A stretch of 64,000 nt of DNA from Catonia carolina. Lineage: Eukaryota > Arthropoda > Insecta > Hemiptera > Achilidae. The notes below the pieces were generated by a model that saw only the letters and a list, made by a program, of their open reading frames with translations, did no database searches and was not told where the DNA came from. The position numbers and the translations under genes were made by a program. Positions 31,307 through 41,785 of the stretch are shown piece by piece (the stretch's first letter is position 1; each line of letters begins with the position of its first letter). The stretch spans positions 20,596,447-20,660,446 of the forward strand of contig JAQMRL010000015.1 of assembly GCA_035578175.1 (NCBI GenBank). Reading direction: 5' to 3'.

Positions 31307-32288
31307 CAGTGTTTCCCAACCGGTGGTCCGCGGACCAAAGGTGGTCCGTGAGAGCCTTCGGGGTGGTCCGTGAGAGTCCCGTGACTACTTATAAAAAAGT
31401 AATATTTTTCCGTGATTAAATCACTGCTTAAGTGCTACAGTTCAGATGGTGAACTCTGTTAAAATTAGACTCCGAGCACGAAACACTACTTTATAATAAC
31501 TGAGGTGCGTTGTCTGTTAAAAGGCAATATGTTAGCACGCTTATATGAGTTAACAGAGGAGTTAAAAGTATTTTTTATTGAGACTAAAATGCAACATTTC
31601 TTGGAATAACTGAGTGAACCAAACTTTGAGATTCGACTCGCGTATAAAGTGGATGTTTTTGGCCACTTGAACCAATTAAACTTACAACTTCAAGGTTCTG
31701 GAAACGAAAATTTGGAAGGTGTTGGTAATATATTTGCATTCGAGGACAAACTTCGTGCGTTTTTGTGTAAGCTTTTATCACTGGTTAGTCAAAGTTGAAG
31801 AAAAAAACTTTCAATCGTTCGCGAATTTCAAAGCTCTTGCTAACAACGAGGATTATGTTACTGTTACAGACCAGGTGGAGCACAACATACTCGGCCACTT
31901 AGGCAACCTCAAAAGTGAATTTGCTCGTTATTTCCCGGAATATGGAAGCAGTGAGACAAAATCTTGTTATTTTTGATAATTGTTATTTTCGACTAAGTAA
32001 ATTCTGTATTCCTTATTTTATTAAAAAACAATTTACAATTAAAAAATATTTTTACTTTTTGTGATGTAGGCCTACAATGTACCCTATTTTCTGAAAATAA
32101 CAATTATATGTTTGTAATAATAGTTTCTTAATTAATAATAATAGTTTGTTTCTGAAAATTTGTTTTATTTAATCAGCTTTTAATTTAGTTACAACTGATT
32201 AGATATATGCAATAATGTAATGGGTGGTCCGTGGTAGTTCACTTTCAGGCTGAGTGGTCCGCAGACTACTGCGGGTTGGGAACCACTG
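31307..32288 (+). mobile_element. hAT transposon remnant with exact 8-bp target duplication
   Basis: A 982-bp element with termini CAGTGTTTCCCAACCGGTGG and (inverted) CAGTGGTTCCCAACCCGCAG, the CAGNG...CNCTG ends typical of hAT. Perfect 8-bp direct repeats GTATAGAT flank it (31299-31306 and 32289-32296). The interior holds a shortened, frame-broken transposase, so it is a non-autonomous deletion derivative. Confidence 0.95.
31600..31976 (+). pseudogene. hAT transposase fragment (SCAND3/ZBED-like)
   Basis: One frame reads WLSEPNFEIRLAY-like sequence (with a stop in it), then DVFGHLNQLNLQLQGSG and FAFEDKLRAFLCKL, the H-L-N-x-L-N-L-x-L-Q-G region of vertebrate SCAND3/ZBED5-like and insect hAT proteins. 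After a frameshift near 31770 it continues FYHWLVKVEEKNFQSFANF and NLKSEFARYFPEYGS. The BED zinc finger, the catalytic residues and the C-terminal dimerisation domain are missing. Confidence 0.78.
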
Positions 32289-32296
32289 GTATAGAT

Positions 32297-32687
32297 AGAT
32301 TTTGAGAAATATAAAAACACCGACAAAAATTCTGATTAAATTTTCCCTTCTTCCTGTTTTTTTGTTCTTTTACATTGACATTATTTTTTTTCTATATTAT
32401 ATACATACATTTTTTTTATTTTTCCCTGTCACAATGACTTTGAGGTTATTCTACGTTATCAGCTTAAGATTTAAGTATCATCTTTTATCTCTGTCGCACG
32501 AAATTCTCCCTCTTTTTCGATCTATCTATTGTTTCTGGTAATCCGCATCTGTAAGAGGATTCTCCTCTGTTTTAACTCGTCAGCAGTACTTCATATATAT
32601 TGAGAGAAAGGTGGGGAAGGAACTGAGAGACTGAATCTGCGTGTATACATCCATTTTTAAAGTCCCCCATACACGATCAGCTTTCTG
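32297..32687. other. Unassigned AT-rich DNA
   Basis: A 79-codon, Phe/Leu-rich open stretch at 32302-32541 is a low-complexity chance frame. No gene recognised. Confidence 0.4.
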
Positions 32688-32695
32688 GTTGAATT

Positions 32696-33351
32696 GAATT
32701 TTTTTTTTTTTTTAGCAGTATAGTTTTTCTTTTGCAATCAGTTAATAAATAGGCCTACAATAACTTTAAGCAAATATGAGAAAATCTGAGTAATGTCCTT
32801 AGAATTAAAACACAAACGATACTCAGTAGTGTGTTTGAAAAAGACCAAACTGTGAAGAAACAAAAAATATATCTATACAAAATCAAACTTGATGAACCGT
32901 GAATCAACATCCCGAAACACAAAGTGTTGAAGTTGGAGATGACAATGACTATGGTAAAGATGAAAACGACGCCAATTATGAGATGCTGATGATTAGGAGT
33001 TGAAGTAGAAAAGATAAAAAAAATTTAAATGACTAACAAAATCGTAGAGGTAAGTCCAATGGTTTAAAGCGTTTTAGTCTGTGAGTATCTTCGCTGTTGT
33101 CAAGGAGGCTAATCGCTAATGGATTCTGATGGTCTTCTAGTTTTTGTAAATGTTTTTCGCTATTTTGTTTAATTTCTTCTTTTATGAAGGGCAGGTTTAG
33201 GTCATTGTGTAGTATTTCATTTGTTACGTACCATGTGGCTGCAGTGATCAGCAATTGCAATTTAAAATCTAGGAAAATTTGACGGTCAGACATAAATGTG
33301 GTGGTGGATTGCGTCTGGTACGCAGCTCAACGTTGGCAATTCAAGATACCC
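32696..33351 (-). mobile_element. 5'-truncated Jockey-like LINE insertion with target duplication
   Basis: The minus-strand LINE 3' end carries a poly(A) tail (T-run 32697-32714 on the plus strand), a 3' UTR and the C-terminal reverse-transcriptase ORF. Direct repeats GTTGAATT lie at 32688-32695 and 33352-33359. A second copy of the same family is at about 42960-43660; the 3' UTRs share a GATGAC(A/G)ATGACT block. Confidence 0.82.
33033..33345 (-). pseudogene. Jockey-like LINE reverse transcriptase, C-terminal end
   Basis: Contains AATWYVTNEILHNDLNLPFI, then KHLQKLEDHQNPLAISLLDN and THRLKRFKPLDLP, the W-Y-V-x-N-x-x-L-H-x-D-L and H-x-N-P-L-A...R-L-K-R motifs that end the reverse-transcriptase ORF of jockey-clade elements. 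The open part from 33293 is uninterrupted to the stop; upstream is truncated by the insertion. No RT catalytic motif is present. Confidence 0.85.
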
Positions 33352-33361
33352 GTTGAATTAA

Positions 33362-34038
33362 TATTTTTATATTTTGAATGAATACTTTAATCATAAATTG
33401 CATACTAAGGCTAAAATCTTCAAAAAAATCGATTTTCTTACACGTTTTCGTCAAAAAAAAACCGAAAATCGCTAATTACCGCTAAACTAAGCGTTATAAA
33501 AAAAATTTTATTAGCAAAAGTTATAGGATTTTAAATTCTCTACAACTTTTATTACATATAATTTTGCGCTAAAATGCATATTAAAGCCGCTATCTTAAAA
33601 AACAATTTTTTTACGAGAAAACAGCCTTCCCAAGAATTTTAGCAGACGTGGCGCCCACCCTATCTTGTAGAGCATAAAAAAAATTAGTAAATGAGATGAT
33701 TTTAAAAAAATCAAAGGAGCCGTTTTTGAAAAAATCGCAAAAAAAGTGAAAAATGACACGAATTAACTACTACTTCCGGTTGACCGATTTTGATGAAAAT
33801 GTTCGTGTCGGGTCCGGTAGTAGTACCTAACTTAAGTTGCATGTTTAAACTTCGTACGATGTTCCGTTCTTGGGATATTCTGTTCACACACACACACACA
33901 CACAGACAAATCGCTAAAACATTTTTTTTTGGGTTGGCTCTGAAAACGTGTAGATCCGGTGAAAACTCGATTTCGAAAAATTGACATGAAAACAATACTT
34001 TCCTTCCTATATATTCATATAGGCAAGAGAAAGTAAAA
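33362..34038 (-). mobile_element. A10: repeat A, 3'-truncated
   Basis: Minus-strand A from the GCATACTAAGGCTAAAATC block to the 5' end GGCAAGAGAAAGTAAAA, with a short (CA)n (33886-33904). The 3' terminal 300 bp are missing. Confidence 0.88.
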
Positions 34039-34256
34039 ATTTTAATCTATTTATGCACTGCTGTGTTTAAAATTTGTCGCTCCAAAATGTAAAATATGCC
34101 GCAACACTTTATGAAAAACAGCAGCAAAAAAATTACACGAAAAGGGTATTTGTACGGTGAAAAATGTGTAATTTTATACAGCCGTACCAGTTAAGTCACC
34201 GCAATGCTACCAACCTCTCTTCTACAGCAAGCAAATATGAGTAGTATCTTATCATG
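34039..34256. other. Unassigned spacer
   Basis: No feature recognised. Confidence 0.35.
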
Positions 34257-34300
34257 CACGAGGGTTATCTAGAAAATAACCTCCGTTTTGAAATAAAAAA

Positions 34301-35087
34301 AATCTGGTGTGAAACACTCACACAACTTTCTCTTGCCAATGCAAATAATTAACAATAAACCTAACATTAGTATTAAAACATTAGAAATGAACAAAAACTA
34401 ACCTCAAAAACATAACCTTATTTTAATCATAAGTGAATGACGCAAAATGACAATCGAACTCAGTTTGGCTTAAAAATACGGAAAATCACGCTTTCACGCT
34501 AAACTAGGCTCTGTAGAGAAAAATGCTCTAAACAAAAGTTGTAGATCTTTTAATTTTCTATAACTTTTATTATATACACTTTTGTCGTAAAATGCATACT
34601 AAGACCGAAATGTTAAAAAAATCGATTTTTCTCACGTTTTCGTGAGAAAAAAAAACATAAAATCGCAAATTACCGCTAAACTAAGCGTTATACAAAAAAA
34701 TGTTTGAAACAGAAGTTGTAGGTTTTAAAATTCTCTACAACTTTTATTATATAAGTTTTTGCGCTAAAATTTATATTAAAGCCGTAATCTTAAAAAAACA
34801 ACGTTTTTACGTGAAAACAGCCTCACCGAGAATTTCAGCAAACATAGCGCCTACCCTATCTTGTAGAGAATAAAAAATTGAGTAAAATAGGCGATTTTAA
34901 AAAAAATCGTAGGACCAGTTTTTGAGAAAATCGCAAAAAACTGAAAAATTATACGAATAAACTACTACTTCCGGTTGACCGATTTTGATGAAAATGTTCG
35001 TGTCGCGTCCGGTAGTGGTATGTAACTTAAGTTTCAAGTTTCAAGTTCGTACGATGTTCCGTTCTTGAGATATTCTGTTCACACACA

Positions 35088-35144
<57 letters not shown>

Positions 35145-35288
35145 ACACACAGACCAATCGCTAAAAACATGTTTTTTTTGGGTTCAGGGGGTCTGAAAAC
35201 GTATAGATCCGGTGAAAACTCGATTTCGAAACATCGACATGAAAACAATACTTTCCTTCCTATATATTCATATAGGCAAGAGAAAGTA
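34301..35288 (-). mobile_element. A11: full-length repeat A inside the mariner arm
   Basis: Complete copy from TCTGGTGTGAAACACTCACA to GGCAAGAGAAAGTA, with (CA)n at 35085-35153. Comparison with the intact right arm of the host mariner shows the insertion falls in an A-run (GAAATAAAAAGTAAACGAG in the uninterrupted arm), with no duplicated target bases that I can identify. Confidence 0.93.
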
Positions 35289-35347
35289 ATAAAACGAGTG
35301 AAGATACAAAAACTTCATTATATACATATTAAAACTACAGTTTTTCT

Positions 35348-35600
35348 CTATTTTTCGACATAGTCGCCAAACAGATTCAAGCACTTGTCGTACCTTGGAA
35401 CAGTCTTTGAAATACCCTCTGCATAAAAATCTGCCGCCTGTGAATGCAGCCAACCATTTACGGCGTTTTGAAGCTCTTCGTCATTGGCGAACCGCTGAAA
35501 TGCAAGCCACCGCTTCATGTTCGGGAACAGGTGAAAGTCATTAGGAGCCGAGTCCGGGCTGTATGGGGTTGATCGAAAACTTCCCATTTAAACTTGGCCA
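35348..35600 (-). pseudogene. Mariner transposase C-terminus, left arm
   Basis: Encodes YSPDSAPNDFHLFPNMKRWL, with the third catalytic Asp in APND, through to CLNLFGDYVEK and a stop. It is an inverted duplicate of the right-arm copy with a few substitutions. Confidence 0.88.
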
Positions 35601-35639
35601 AAAGTTCATTTGTTCTTCGAGCTGTATGAGGGCGAGAAA

Positions 35640-35906
35640 ACAAATAAACTTTTGGCCAAGTTTAAATGGGACGTTTTCGATCATCCCCCATACAGCCCGG
35701 ACTTGGCTCCTAGTGACTTTCATCTGTTCCCGAACATGAAGCGGTGGCTTGCATTTCAGCGGTTCGCCAATGACGAAGAGCTTCAAAACGCCGTAAATGA
35801 TTGGCTGCATTCACAGGCGGCAGATTTTTATGCAGAGAGTATTTCAAAGACTGTTCCAAGGTACGACAATTGCTTGAATCTGTTTGGTGACTATGTCGAA
35901 AAATAG
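35640..35906 (+). pseudogene. Mariner transposase C-terminus, right arm
   Basis: Encodes KLLAKFKWDVFDHPPYSPDL, then APSDFHLFPNMKRWLAFQRF (third catalytic Asp) and the C-terminal FGDYVEK and stop. It lacks the first two catalytic Asp residues and the DNA-binding domain. The family is mariner, distinct from the 18.4-kb element. Confidence 0.9.
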
Positions 35907-35945
35907 AGAAAAACTGTAGTTTTAATATGTATATAATAAAGTTTT

Positions 35946-36344
35946 TGGGGGAATCCTTGGCAACAAAGTGTCGGAAAAGACGACTGCAATATTACGGACA
36001 TCTAATAAGGTTTAGGGATATAGAAAATGAGACCTACAAGTTGATCAGAAGCCAGGAAGGACTTAAAACCAGAGACAGATGGTTGAAGGAAGTGGAGGAA
36101 GACCTCATAACGTTAGACATCTCGGGCAACGACATTATGAACAGAGACATTTTTAGGCACACGATTAAGACTTTCGGGAATTTCCATTCTGCTGAGTCCA
36201 AGACTAGAATCTGGACAGAGGAGGAGAGACAGGTGGTGAGTAGGAGGAAGAGGGAGTACCACGCAAGGAGGCGACAGCTCCCAAAACAGCTTAAGGGAAA
36301 ATGAATTTAATTACATAACTACTCTTAAAAGGGCTATACAATAA
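35946..36344 (+). pseudogene. 5'-truncated LINE insertion, reverse-transcriptase C-terminus
   Basis: Reads CRKRRLQYYGHLIRF (R-R-L-x-Y-Y-G-H-L motif), then DRWLKEVEEDLITLDISGND, then WTEEERQVVSRRKREYHARR and a stop at 36302-36304. A short UTR and the A-rich tail AATAATAAAAAAAA follow. The open frame is intact over about 119 codons, so this insertion is comparatively young. It lies in the right arm of the foldback mariner at an AAAGTTTTTG/AATTTTTTG site. Confidence 0.82.
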
Positions 36345-36419
36345 TAAAAAAAATTTTTTGTATCTTCACTCGTTTACTTTTTATTTCAAAACGGAGTTTA
36401 TTTTCTGGGAAACCCTCGT

Positions 36420-36692
36420 ATCATTTCACGAAGGGTCCATTACAATCAGTACTGATGTTGGCACTACTGTTTCATTGTTAAGACATTCCCCCCAGAACTT
36501 TCTGTCGACCGACACCATTTTTGCCGGAGCAGCAAAAATAGATTCCAATTACAACTTTTTTCTTGGAAATATTTCTTACTCCCTATTTACGCACAGCATA
36601 AATCTCATACATAAAAAACACTTTTTTCAAGTCTCGATGACATAGTTTAACTGTATACGTCACGTTTTTGATGTGGTTTAATTAAGTATTCT
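36420..36692. other. Unassigned spacer
   Basis: A 95-codon open stretch begins in the mariner end and has no recognisable domain. Confidence 0.35.
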
Positions 36693-36695
36693 TAC

Positions 36696-37092
36696 TGTTG
36701 TTGTTGTTTAGGTTGTTTAGGTCATCAGGTTGTTTAGGCTGGTTTGAACCTGTAGAAGTTTTAATAAGTAAATCGAGGAGTGAGGTGGTTAACAATTTGC
36801 CTTCCTCACTTAGTGGAAAAGTACACTTATCAGCATGCCGAGCCCTCTGAAAAGCATATATTTTCCACTGTGCAAATGACACTTTTACTTCATTCACCGC
36901 AGGGTCTGGCTGTATAATGAAATCCATTACCTTCAGACGAGATAACTCTGATTAGTGTATTTTACACACCTCTACCTCTTCTGTTCTTAAATGATTCAGT
37001 CATTTAATTGGCTGACCATGTGATAAGAAACAGAACTATTTATTTTAGCCCTGCAACTAACAGATTGTGTAAATAATTTGACACGCCACCTG
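36696..37092 (-). mobile_element. B8: SINE-like repeat with scrambled tail
   Basis: Full-length minus-strand B. The 3' end shows a small internal duplication: GTTGTTTAGG occurs three times before GGCTGGTTTGAACCTG. Ends GACACGCCACCTGTC near 37092. Confidence 0.87.
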
Positions 37093-37653
37093 TCATTCTT
37101 ACTGTATTAAGTATTTAAGTATAAGTATTAATTAAGTATTGAAATTGTTTGAAAATCTACACGTAGACCACGCGACAATCAGTTTCTAACTGATGGAAAG
37201 TTTATTCAAACGTGTGTAGCCGTGTTCGGCTCGCAAGGTACATTTATTTTTGTGACAAACAAGTTCGATCGTGTATGAGGGACTTAGCATTAAATCAACC
37301 ATCCTTCTCCCGTATAACCTCAAACTCTCCGAGCACTCACTCTCTCTCTCGCAACCATCTTTCCATCAACTAGACCCACAAGTCTTTTTCATCCGTTAAA
37401 CTTTTATACGAACCCAATCTATACGAAAACAGTTGTTTTCTAATAACAACTGTTTTTCTTTCCTTGTAAATAATAAAGAAATCAATTATTAAACTTTAGT
37501 AAATGACCAATTTATTTTATGTCCTCTCCATTTTATCTGTTGTGTAAAACGTAAAATTATATTACTTCTGATAAAAATTATGTGCTCAATTATATAACAC
37601 TTTTGATAAATTGTGTACTCGGATTTTCACTTTTTACGTTTAATAATCTTTTA
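37093..37653. other. Unassigned DNA
   Basis: A CT-rich stretch (about 37326-37360) and no recognised gene. Confidence 0.4.
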
Positions 37654-37654
37654 A

Positions 37655-38066
37655 ACTGCCCATAACAGACAGGTGGAGAGTCAAATTATTTACACTCAAT
37701 CTGTTCGTTGCAGGGCTTAAATAAAAAGTTCTGTTTCTTATCACATGGTCAGCCAATTAAATGACTGAATCATTTAAGAACAGAAGAGGTAGAGGTGTAA
37801 GAGACACTAATCAGAGTTATCTCCTCTGAAAGTAATGGATTTCATTATACAGCCAGATCCTGTGGTGAATGAAGTGAAGGTGTCATTTGCAGAGTGTAAA
37901 ATACGTGCTTTTCACAGGGTATGCTGGTAAGTGTACTTTTCCACTCAGTGAGGAAGGCCACCTCACTCAGTGAGGAAGGTAAGCCACCTCACTCCTCGTT
38001 TTACTTAGTAAAACCTCTAGAGGTTCAAACCAGCTTTTCGGCTGATGACCTAAACAACAACAATCT
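37655..38066 (+). mobile_element. B9: SINE-like repeat, full length
   Basis: CTGCCCATAACAGACAGGTG start, GACCTAAACAACAACAATC end. A small internal rearrangement is present: the CACTCAGTGAGGAAGG block is duplicated at 37952 and 37966. Confidence 0.88.
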
Positions 38067-38287
38067 CTTAAAATTACAAAAAGTGTTCTTCGGAAAATCT
38101 CATATTGTGTTTTATGTTTCTCGTTCTAGAACTATTTCATAGCCAGTTTTGACTATTTCCTTTTTATATCGGGTGAGTCCCGGAAACCAAGTGATTTTGG
38201 AGTGGCCGTTAAACAGCCCTTGTAATAGTTGTGGGGCGTACAGCACGTATAATCCCCTCCTCGTTTCATAGCATTTTACTAACTTAA
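38067..38287. other. Unassigned spacer
   Basis: No feature recognised. Confidence 0.35.
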
Positions 38288-38302
38288 GTTATTAGTTATT
38301 AG

Positions 38303-39440
38303 TAATGCTCGGATTTTGCATATTTTGCATATCTTTTTTTTAAGTTCTAAAATAAGTTTATAATCCGTTTTGTGTGTTTTTGAATGATTTGCGACCAAAA
38401 AACCCCAATTTTATTTTGAATATTTGTGCATATTTCGGACCCTTTTGCATATTTGTGGTATTTTTGCATATTTTAAGCATATTTTAGGCAAATTCCAGAA
38501 AACTTGTAAAAAAACAAAAGTATTTGTGAAGGCACCGAGCAGAATAAGGGCATTCAAGAATGCTTATCCTAACGTTCCTCTCCCACCTCAATCTATAATC
38601 ACAAGATGGGGTATCTGGATATCTGCAGCCAATTACTTTGCTGAACACCATGAAAAAGTGAAGGAAATAATTATTGGAAGTTTTGATGAATCAGAGAACC
38701 AAGCAATAGCTCAAGCTAATGCTGCACTAACCAGGTCTTCAGTGGTTCAACAACTTGCTTATGTTCATTCAAATTTTGGATTCATTCCCGATTTAATTAC
38801 AACATTAGAATCAAAAGGAATGATTCTATGTGATTTAGTCGGCCTCATTGATAGGTTAAAAGAAAAAATTAAGAATGGGGAGGACCTGTCGGCGAAAAGT
38901 TGAGGAACGAATTGGACGCTGTGTTGAAGAGAAACCCAGAATGGAAGGCAGCTCAGGATGTTTCAAGAATTTTGAAGGGAGATCTTGCGGATGAAATGGA
39001 AATGCAAATGAGTGACCTCCTAGGAATTTCAGCTCTGAAATTTCTACCAATTGTTTCATGTGATGTTAAACGCTCCTTTTCAGCAATGAACAACGTCCTG
39101 TCTGACAAAAGACGAAGCTACAAAGTGGAAAATTTGGAAAAAACTTTGATTATTTTATGCAATTAACATAGTTTATTTATTTAAAACTTCAATTTTTTAA
39201 AATGATTACGGTTAAAGTGGTTAAATTATGATTAGATTAGCGTATTCGTTATTTAAAACATTTCATAAATATAATGTATTTAAAAGTTAAATTAATTAAA
39301 CAAAATTATTAAAAATAACTTTGTTTTTATTTTTGCATTAATTTTTGCATATTTCAACTTTTTTGGTGCATATTTTCTCTTTTTTGGCATATTTGCATGC
39401 ATATTTTGGGTCAAGAAAGTGCATATCGATCCGAGGACTA
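38303..39440 (+). mobile_element. hAT-type transposon with 8-bp target duplication
   Basis: An 1138-bp element. The left terminus is TAATGCTCGGATTTTGCATA; the right, inverted, is TAGTCCTCGGATCGATATGC. The 8-bp direct repeat GTTATTAG flanks it (38295-38302 and 39441-39448); the left copy overlaps a second GTTATTAG. Subterminal regions on both sides are rich in short TTTGCATAT motifs, as expected for transposase-binding repeats. It encodes a shortened hAT transposase. Confidence 0.85.
38424..39166 (+). pseudogene. hAT-like transposase, C-terminal half, one frameshift
   Basis: Two overlapping frames make up one remnant. The first (38424-38903) contains NVPLPPQSIITRWGIWISAA and an alpha-helical stretch. 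The second (38900-39166) contains LKFLPIVSCDVKRSFSAMNN, then LSDKRRSYKVENLEKTLIIL and a stop, the conserved hAT C-terminal dimerisation motif (V-x-R-S-F-S). A single frameshift near 38895 separates them. The N-terminal zinc finger and the first catalytic region are missing. It might still express a truncated C-terminal protein, but no host role is implied. Confidence 0.82.
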
Positions 39441-39448
39441 GTTATTAG

Positions 39449-39577
39449 TCGGTTCCAAATTGAAATTAAATGTAAGGGATTACCTCCAACGAGTGACATT
39501 CGCACAATGTATGCTTGCTCTTTATGAACAGAATGAAAACATTTTGATGGCAAAGAGTGGCAAGACCCATTTCCACC
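39449..39577. other. Short unassigned spacer
   Basis: No feature recognised. Confidence 0.35.
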
Positions 39578-40288
39578 TTAAGAGGGTAGTCAACTCAAGA
39601 AGATGATTTTTTTTTTAAATTTCGATTGTTTTTTGCATTTATTTGAAGTTTAAAATTTTCTGAATCACAGCATATGTTTACTTTGTACGTTGACGATAAG
39701 TTATAAAACCATTTTTTTAAATAAAGCTCACTAGCAAGGCGAGTGAAATTATTCCTTCAACTTTAAATTAAGTTTTCCGGAAATGTATTTTTGCATGATT
39801 GTGCATTCTTGGGAATTAAATATTCTGGTTTGTATCGGAGGTATTTTGATGATCTGTTTTTTTCAAATGTTCATAATTTTTTTCTTTATTATCTGACGAA
39901 TGATTATTACAAAAAAAACTTAGTAGGGATTCAGTTAAAAAATAATTTGTGTATATAAAATAAATGTTTTTGAAAATACGGTTTTTCTTCAATTAATTTC
40001 ATGTAAGAAAAAGTATATACAATAGCATACAACAGATAATAGACAGTAATTTTCTGCATTTTTTAGCACAAGAATCATGTTGATATCTTTTTTGGTTCCT
40101 CAGATATTTGATTCCCCGTAAAAGCCCGCTTTTCCACCCCCACCCTTATATTAGGGGCTGTAATTATTTTTTTGACCTGGTTCAAGTAGAAGATCATTAC
40201 TAGTAATTACTTTTTCATTTAAGATATATAACGATACATTATAGCCTGTAGTTTTCATTTTCATATTCTGGGTTGACTACACCCTTAA
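39578..40288 (+). mobile_element. H2: about 710-bp element with TTAA ends
   Basis: Begins TTAAGAGGGTAGTCAACTC and ends GGTTGACTACACCCTTAA; 711 bp. Collinear with H1 throughout, with shared blocks such as GAAATTATTCCTTCAACTTT and CCTTATATTAGGGGCTGTAA. No coding frame. Confidence 0.87.
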
Positions 40289-40574
40289 CCCTTGTACTTT
40301 TTTAGTAAAGGGTAGTTTATTTTTAAAAAACTGATTGCAAATAATGTTATTTAAATAAAAGACAATTTTAATCATGAGTGGATGACGCTAAATTAAAAAC
40401 AACCTCTGTTGGTCTGAGAGTATTACATAAAATGTTTAACTGCTTGAAGATTTGTGATAAAAGTAGTTCAGTTGGTTTTACCATTTATTTAGAAATTCGT
40501 TTAACTAAAGTAATCCCCATAAGGCTTAATTTTAATTTATGTGAAAATATTCGGTTTATTTATTTATTATATTT
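40289..40574. repeat. A fragment plus 5' copy of a 145-bp direct repeat
   Basis: About 40366-40436 is a fragment of the minus-strand A 3' region (ATGAGTGGATGACGCTAAAT). From 40437 to about 40583 runs a block (TAACTGCTTGAAGATTTGTG ... TTATTTATTATATTTTTT) that recurs at 41940-42083. The A12 element inserts at the T-run that ends this first copy. Confidence 0.75.
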
Positions 40575-40577
40575 TTT

Positions 40578-40709
40578 ACTTACTCTTGCCTATATAAATA
40601 TATAGGAAGGAAAGTATTGTTTTCATGTCGATTTTTCAAAATCGAGTTTTCACCGGATCTACACGTTTTCAGACCCCCTGAACCCAAAAAACATGTTTTT
40701 AGCGATTGG

Positions 40710-40741
<32 letters not shown>

Positions 40742-41573
40742 CGTGTGTGTGTGTGTGTGTGTACAAAATATCTCAAGAACGGAACATCGTACGAACTTGA
40801 AACTTGAAACTTAAGTTACATACCACTACCGAACCCGACACGAACATTTTCATCAAAATCGGTCAACCGGAAGTAGTAGTTTATTCGTGTAATTTTTCAG
40901 TTTTTTGCGATTTTCTCAAAAACTAGTCCTACGATTTTTTTTTTTTAAAAATCGCCTGGTTTACTCAATTTTTTATTTTTTACTAGATAGGGTAGGCGCC
41001 ATGTTTGCTGAAATTCTTGGTGAGGCTGTTTTTACGTAAAAAAGTGTTTTTTTAAGATTACGGCTTAGCGATTGTTTTCATGTCAAGCAGAGAAAGCAAT
41101 AATAATATGTATTATAGCTCAAAAATTGATATAGGTAATAAAAATGTAGAGAATTAAAAATTCTACAACTTTTATTTCAAACATTTTTTTTGTATAACGC
41201 TTAGTTTAGTGGTAATTAGCGATTTTCTGTTTTTTCTCACGAAAACGTGTGAAAAATCGATTTTTTAGATTTCGGCCTTAGTGTGCATTTTACGACAAAA
41301 GTGTATATAATAAAACTTATAGGAAGTTGAAAGATCTACAACTTTTATTATAGCATTTGTTTGTACAGTGCCTAGTTTAGCGTGAAAGAGCGATTTTCCG
41401 TATTTTAAGCCAAACTGAGGTTGATTTTAATTTTGCGTTTTTCATATATGATTAAAATTAGGTTATGTTTGTTGTTTGTTTATTTCTAATGTTTTATTAC
41501 TAATGTTAGGTTCATTGTTAATTATTTGCATTAGCAAGAGAAAGTTGTGTGATTGTTTCACACCAGATTTTTT
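40578..41573 (+). mobile_element. A12: full-length repeat A
   Basis: From ACTTACTCTTGCC to the 3' hairpin and CAGATTTTTT, with a (CT)n(GT)n tract at 40711-40762. A patch at about 41066-41110 that resembles the A 5' end (GATTGTTTTCATGTCAAGCA) interrupts the body, perhaps a gene-conversion or template-switch scar. Confidence 0.9.
40711..40762. repeat. (CT)n(GT)n microsatellite in A12
   Basis: The family tract has switched partly from GT to CT repeats. Confidence 0.95.
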
Positions 41574-41601
41574 ATGTTATATTGTTCTACAAGTTGTTTT
41601 A

Positions 41602-41608
<7 letters not shown>

Positions 41609-41638
<30 letters not shown>

Positions 41639-41785
41639 GTTTAACGTCCGACTGTTCTGCAATTACTGCTAATGCAGACGGTGAATGATGAAATGATTTT
41701 TTGTAACGTATGAAAAAATGCCGTGCCTGAATGGGATTCGAACATAATAATTCTTACCACTAAACATTATGTTATTACTATTTTA
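41609..41785 (-). mobile_element. N1: tRNA-derived SINE with long poly(A)
   Basis: On the minus strand: a decayed head, box B GTTCGAATCCC, the body ATTCAGGCACGGCATTTTTT, TTCACCGTCTGCATTAGCAG and GAACAGTCGGACGTTAAACC, then a poly(A) tail seen as a T-run of about 29 at 41609-41637. The body matches N2 at 61795-61955 closely. Confidence 0.78.

Larger units (their letters stand above)
34259..36418. mobile_element. Foldback DD34D mariner carrying an A copy and a LINE
   Basis: Inverted ends CGAGGGTTATCTAGAAAATA and (inverted) CGAGGGTTTCCCAGAAAATA; TA follows the right end, CA precedes the left. Removing A11 (34301-35288) from the left arm and the LINE (about 35946-36344) from the right arm leaves two inverted arms. 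Each contains the 3' terminus and the C-terminal transposase region, joined at a loop of about 24 bp (35615-35638). It is a palindrome with two 3' ends. Confidence 0.92.

Noticed and set aside
38424..38903. A domesticated host gene from the hAT transposase
   Set aside because: It lies within intact terminal repeats and target duplications, has a frameshift, and lacks the N-terminal domain. An ordinary decayed transposon is the simpler reading.
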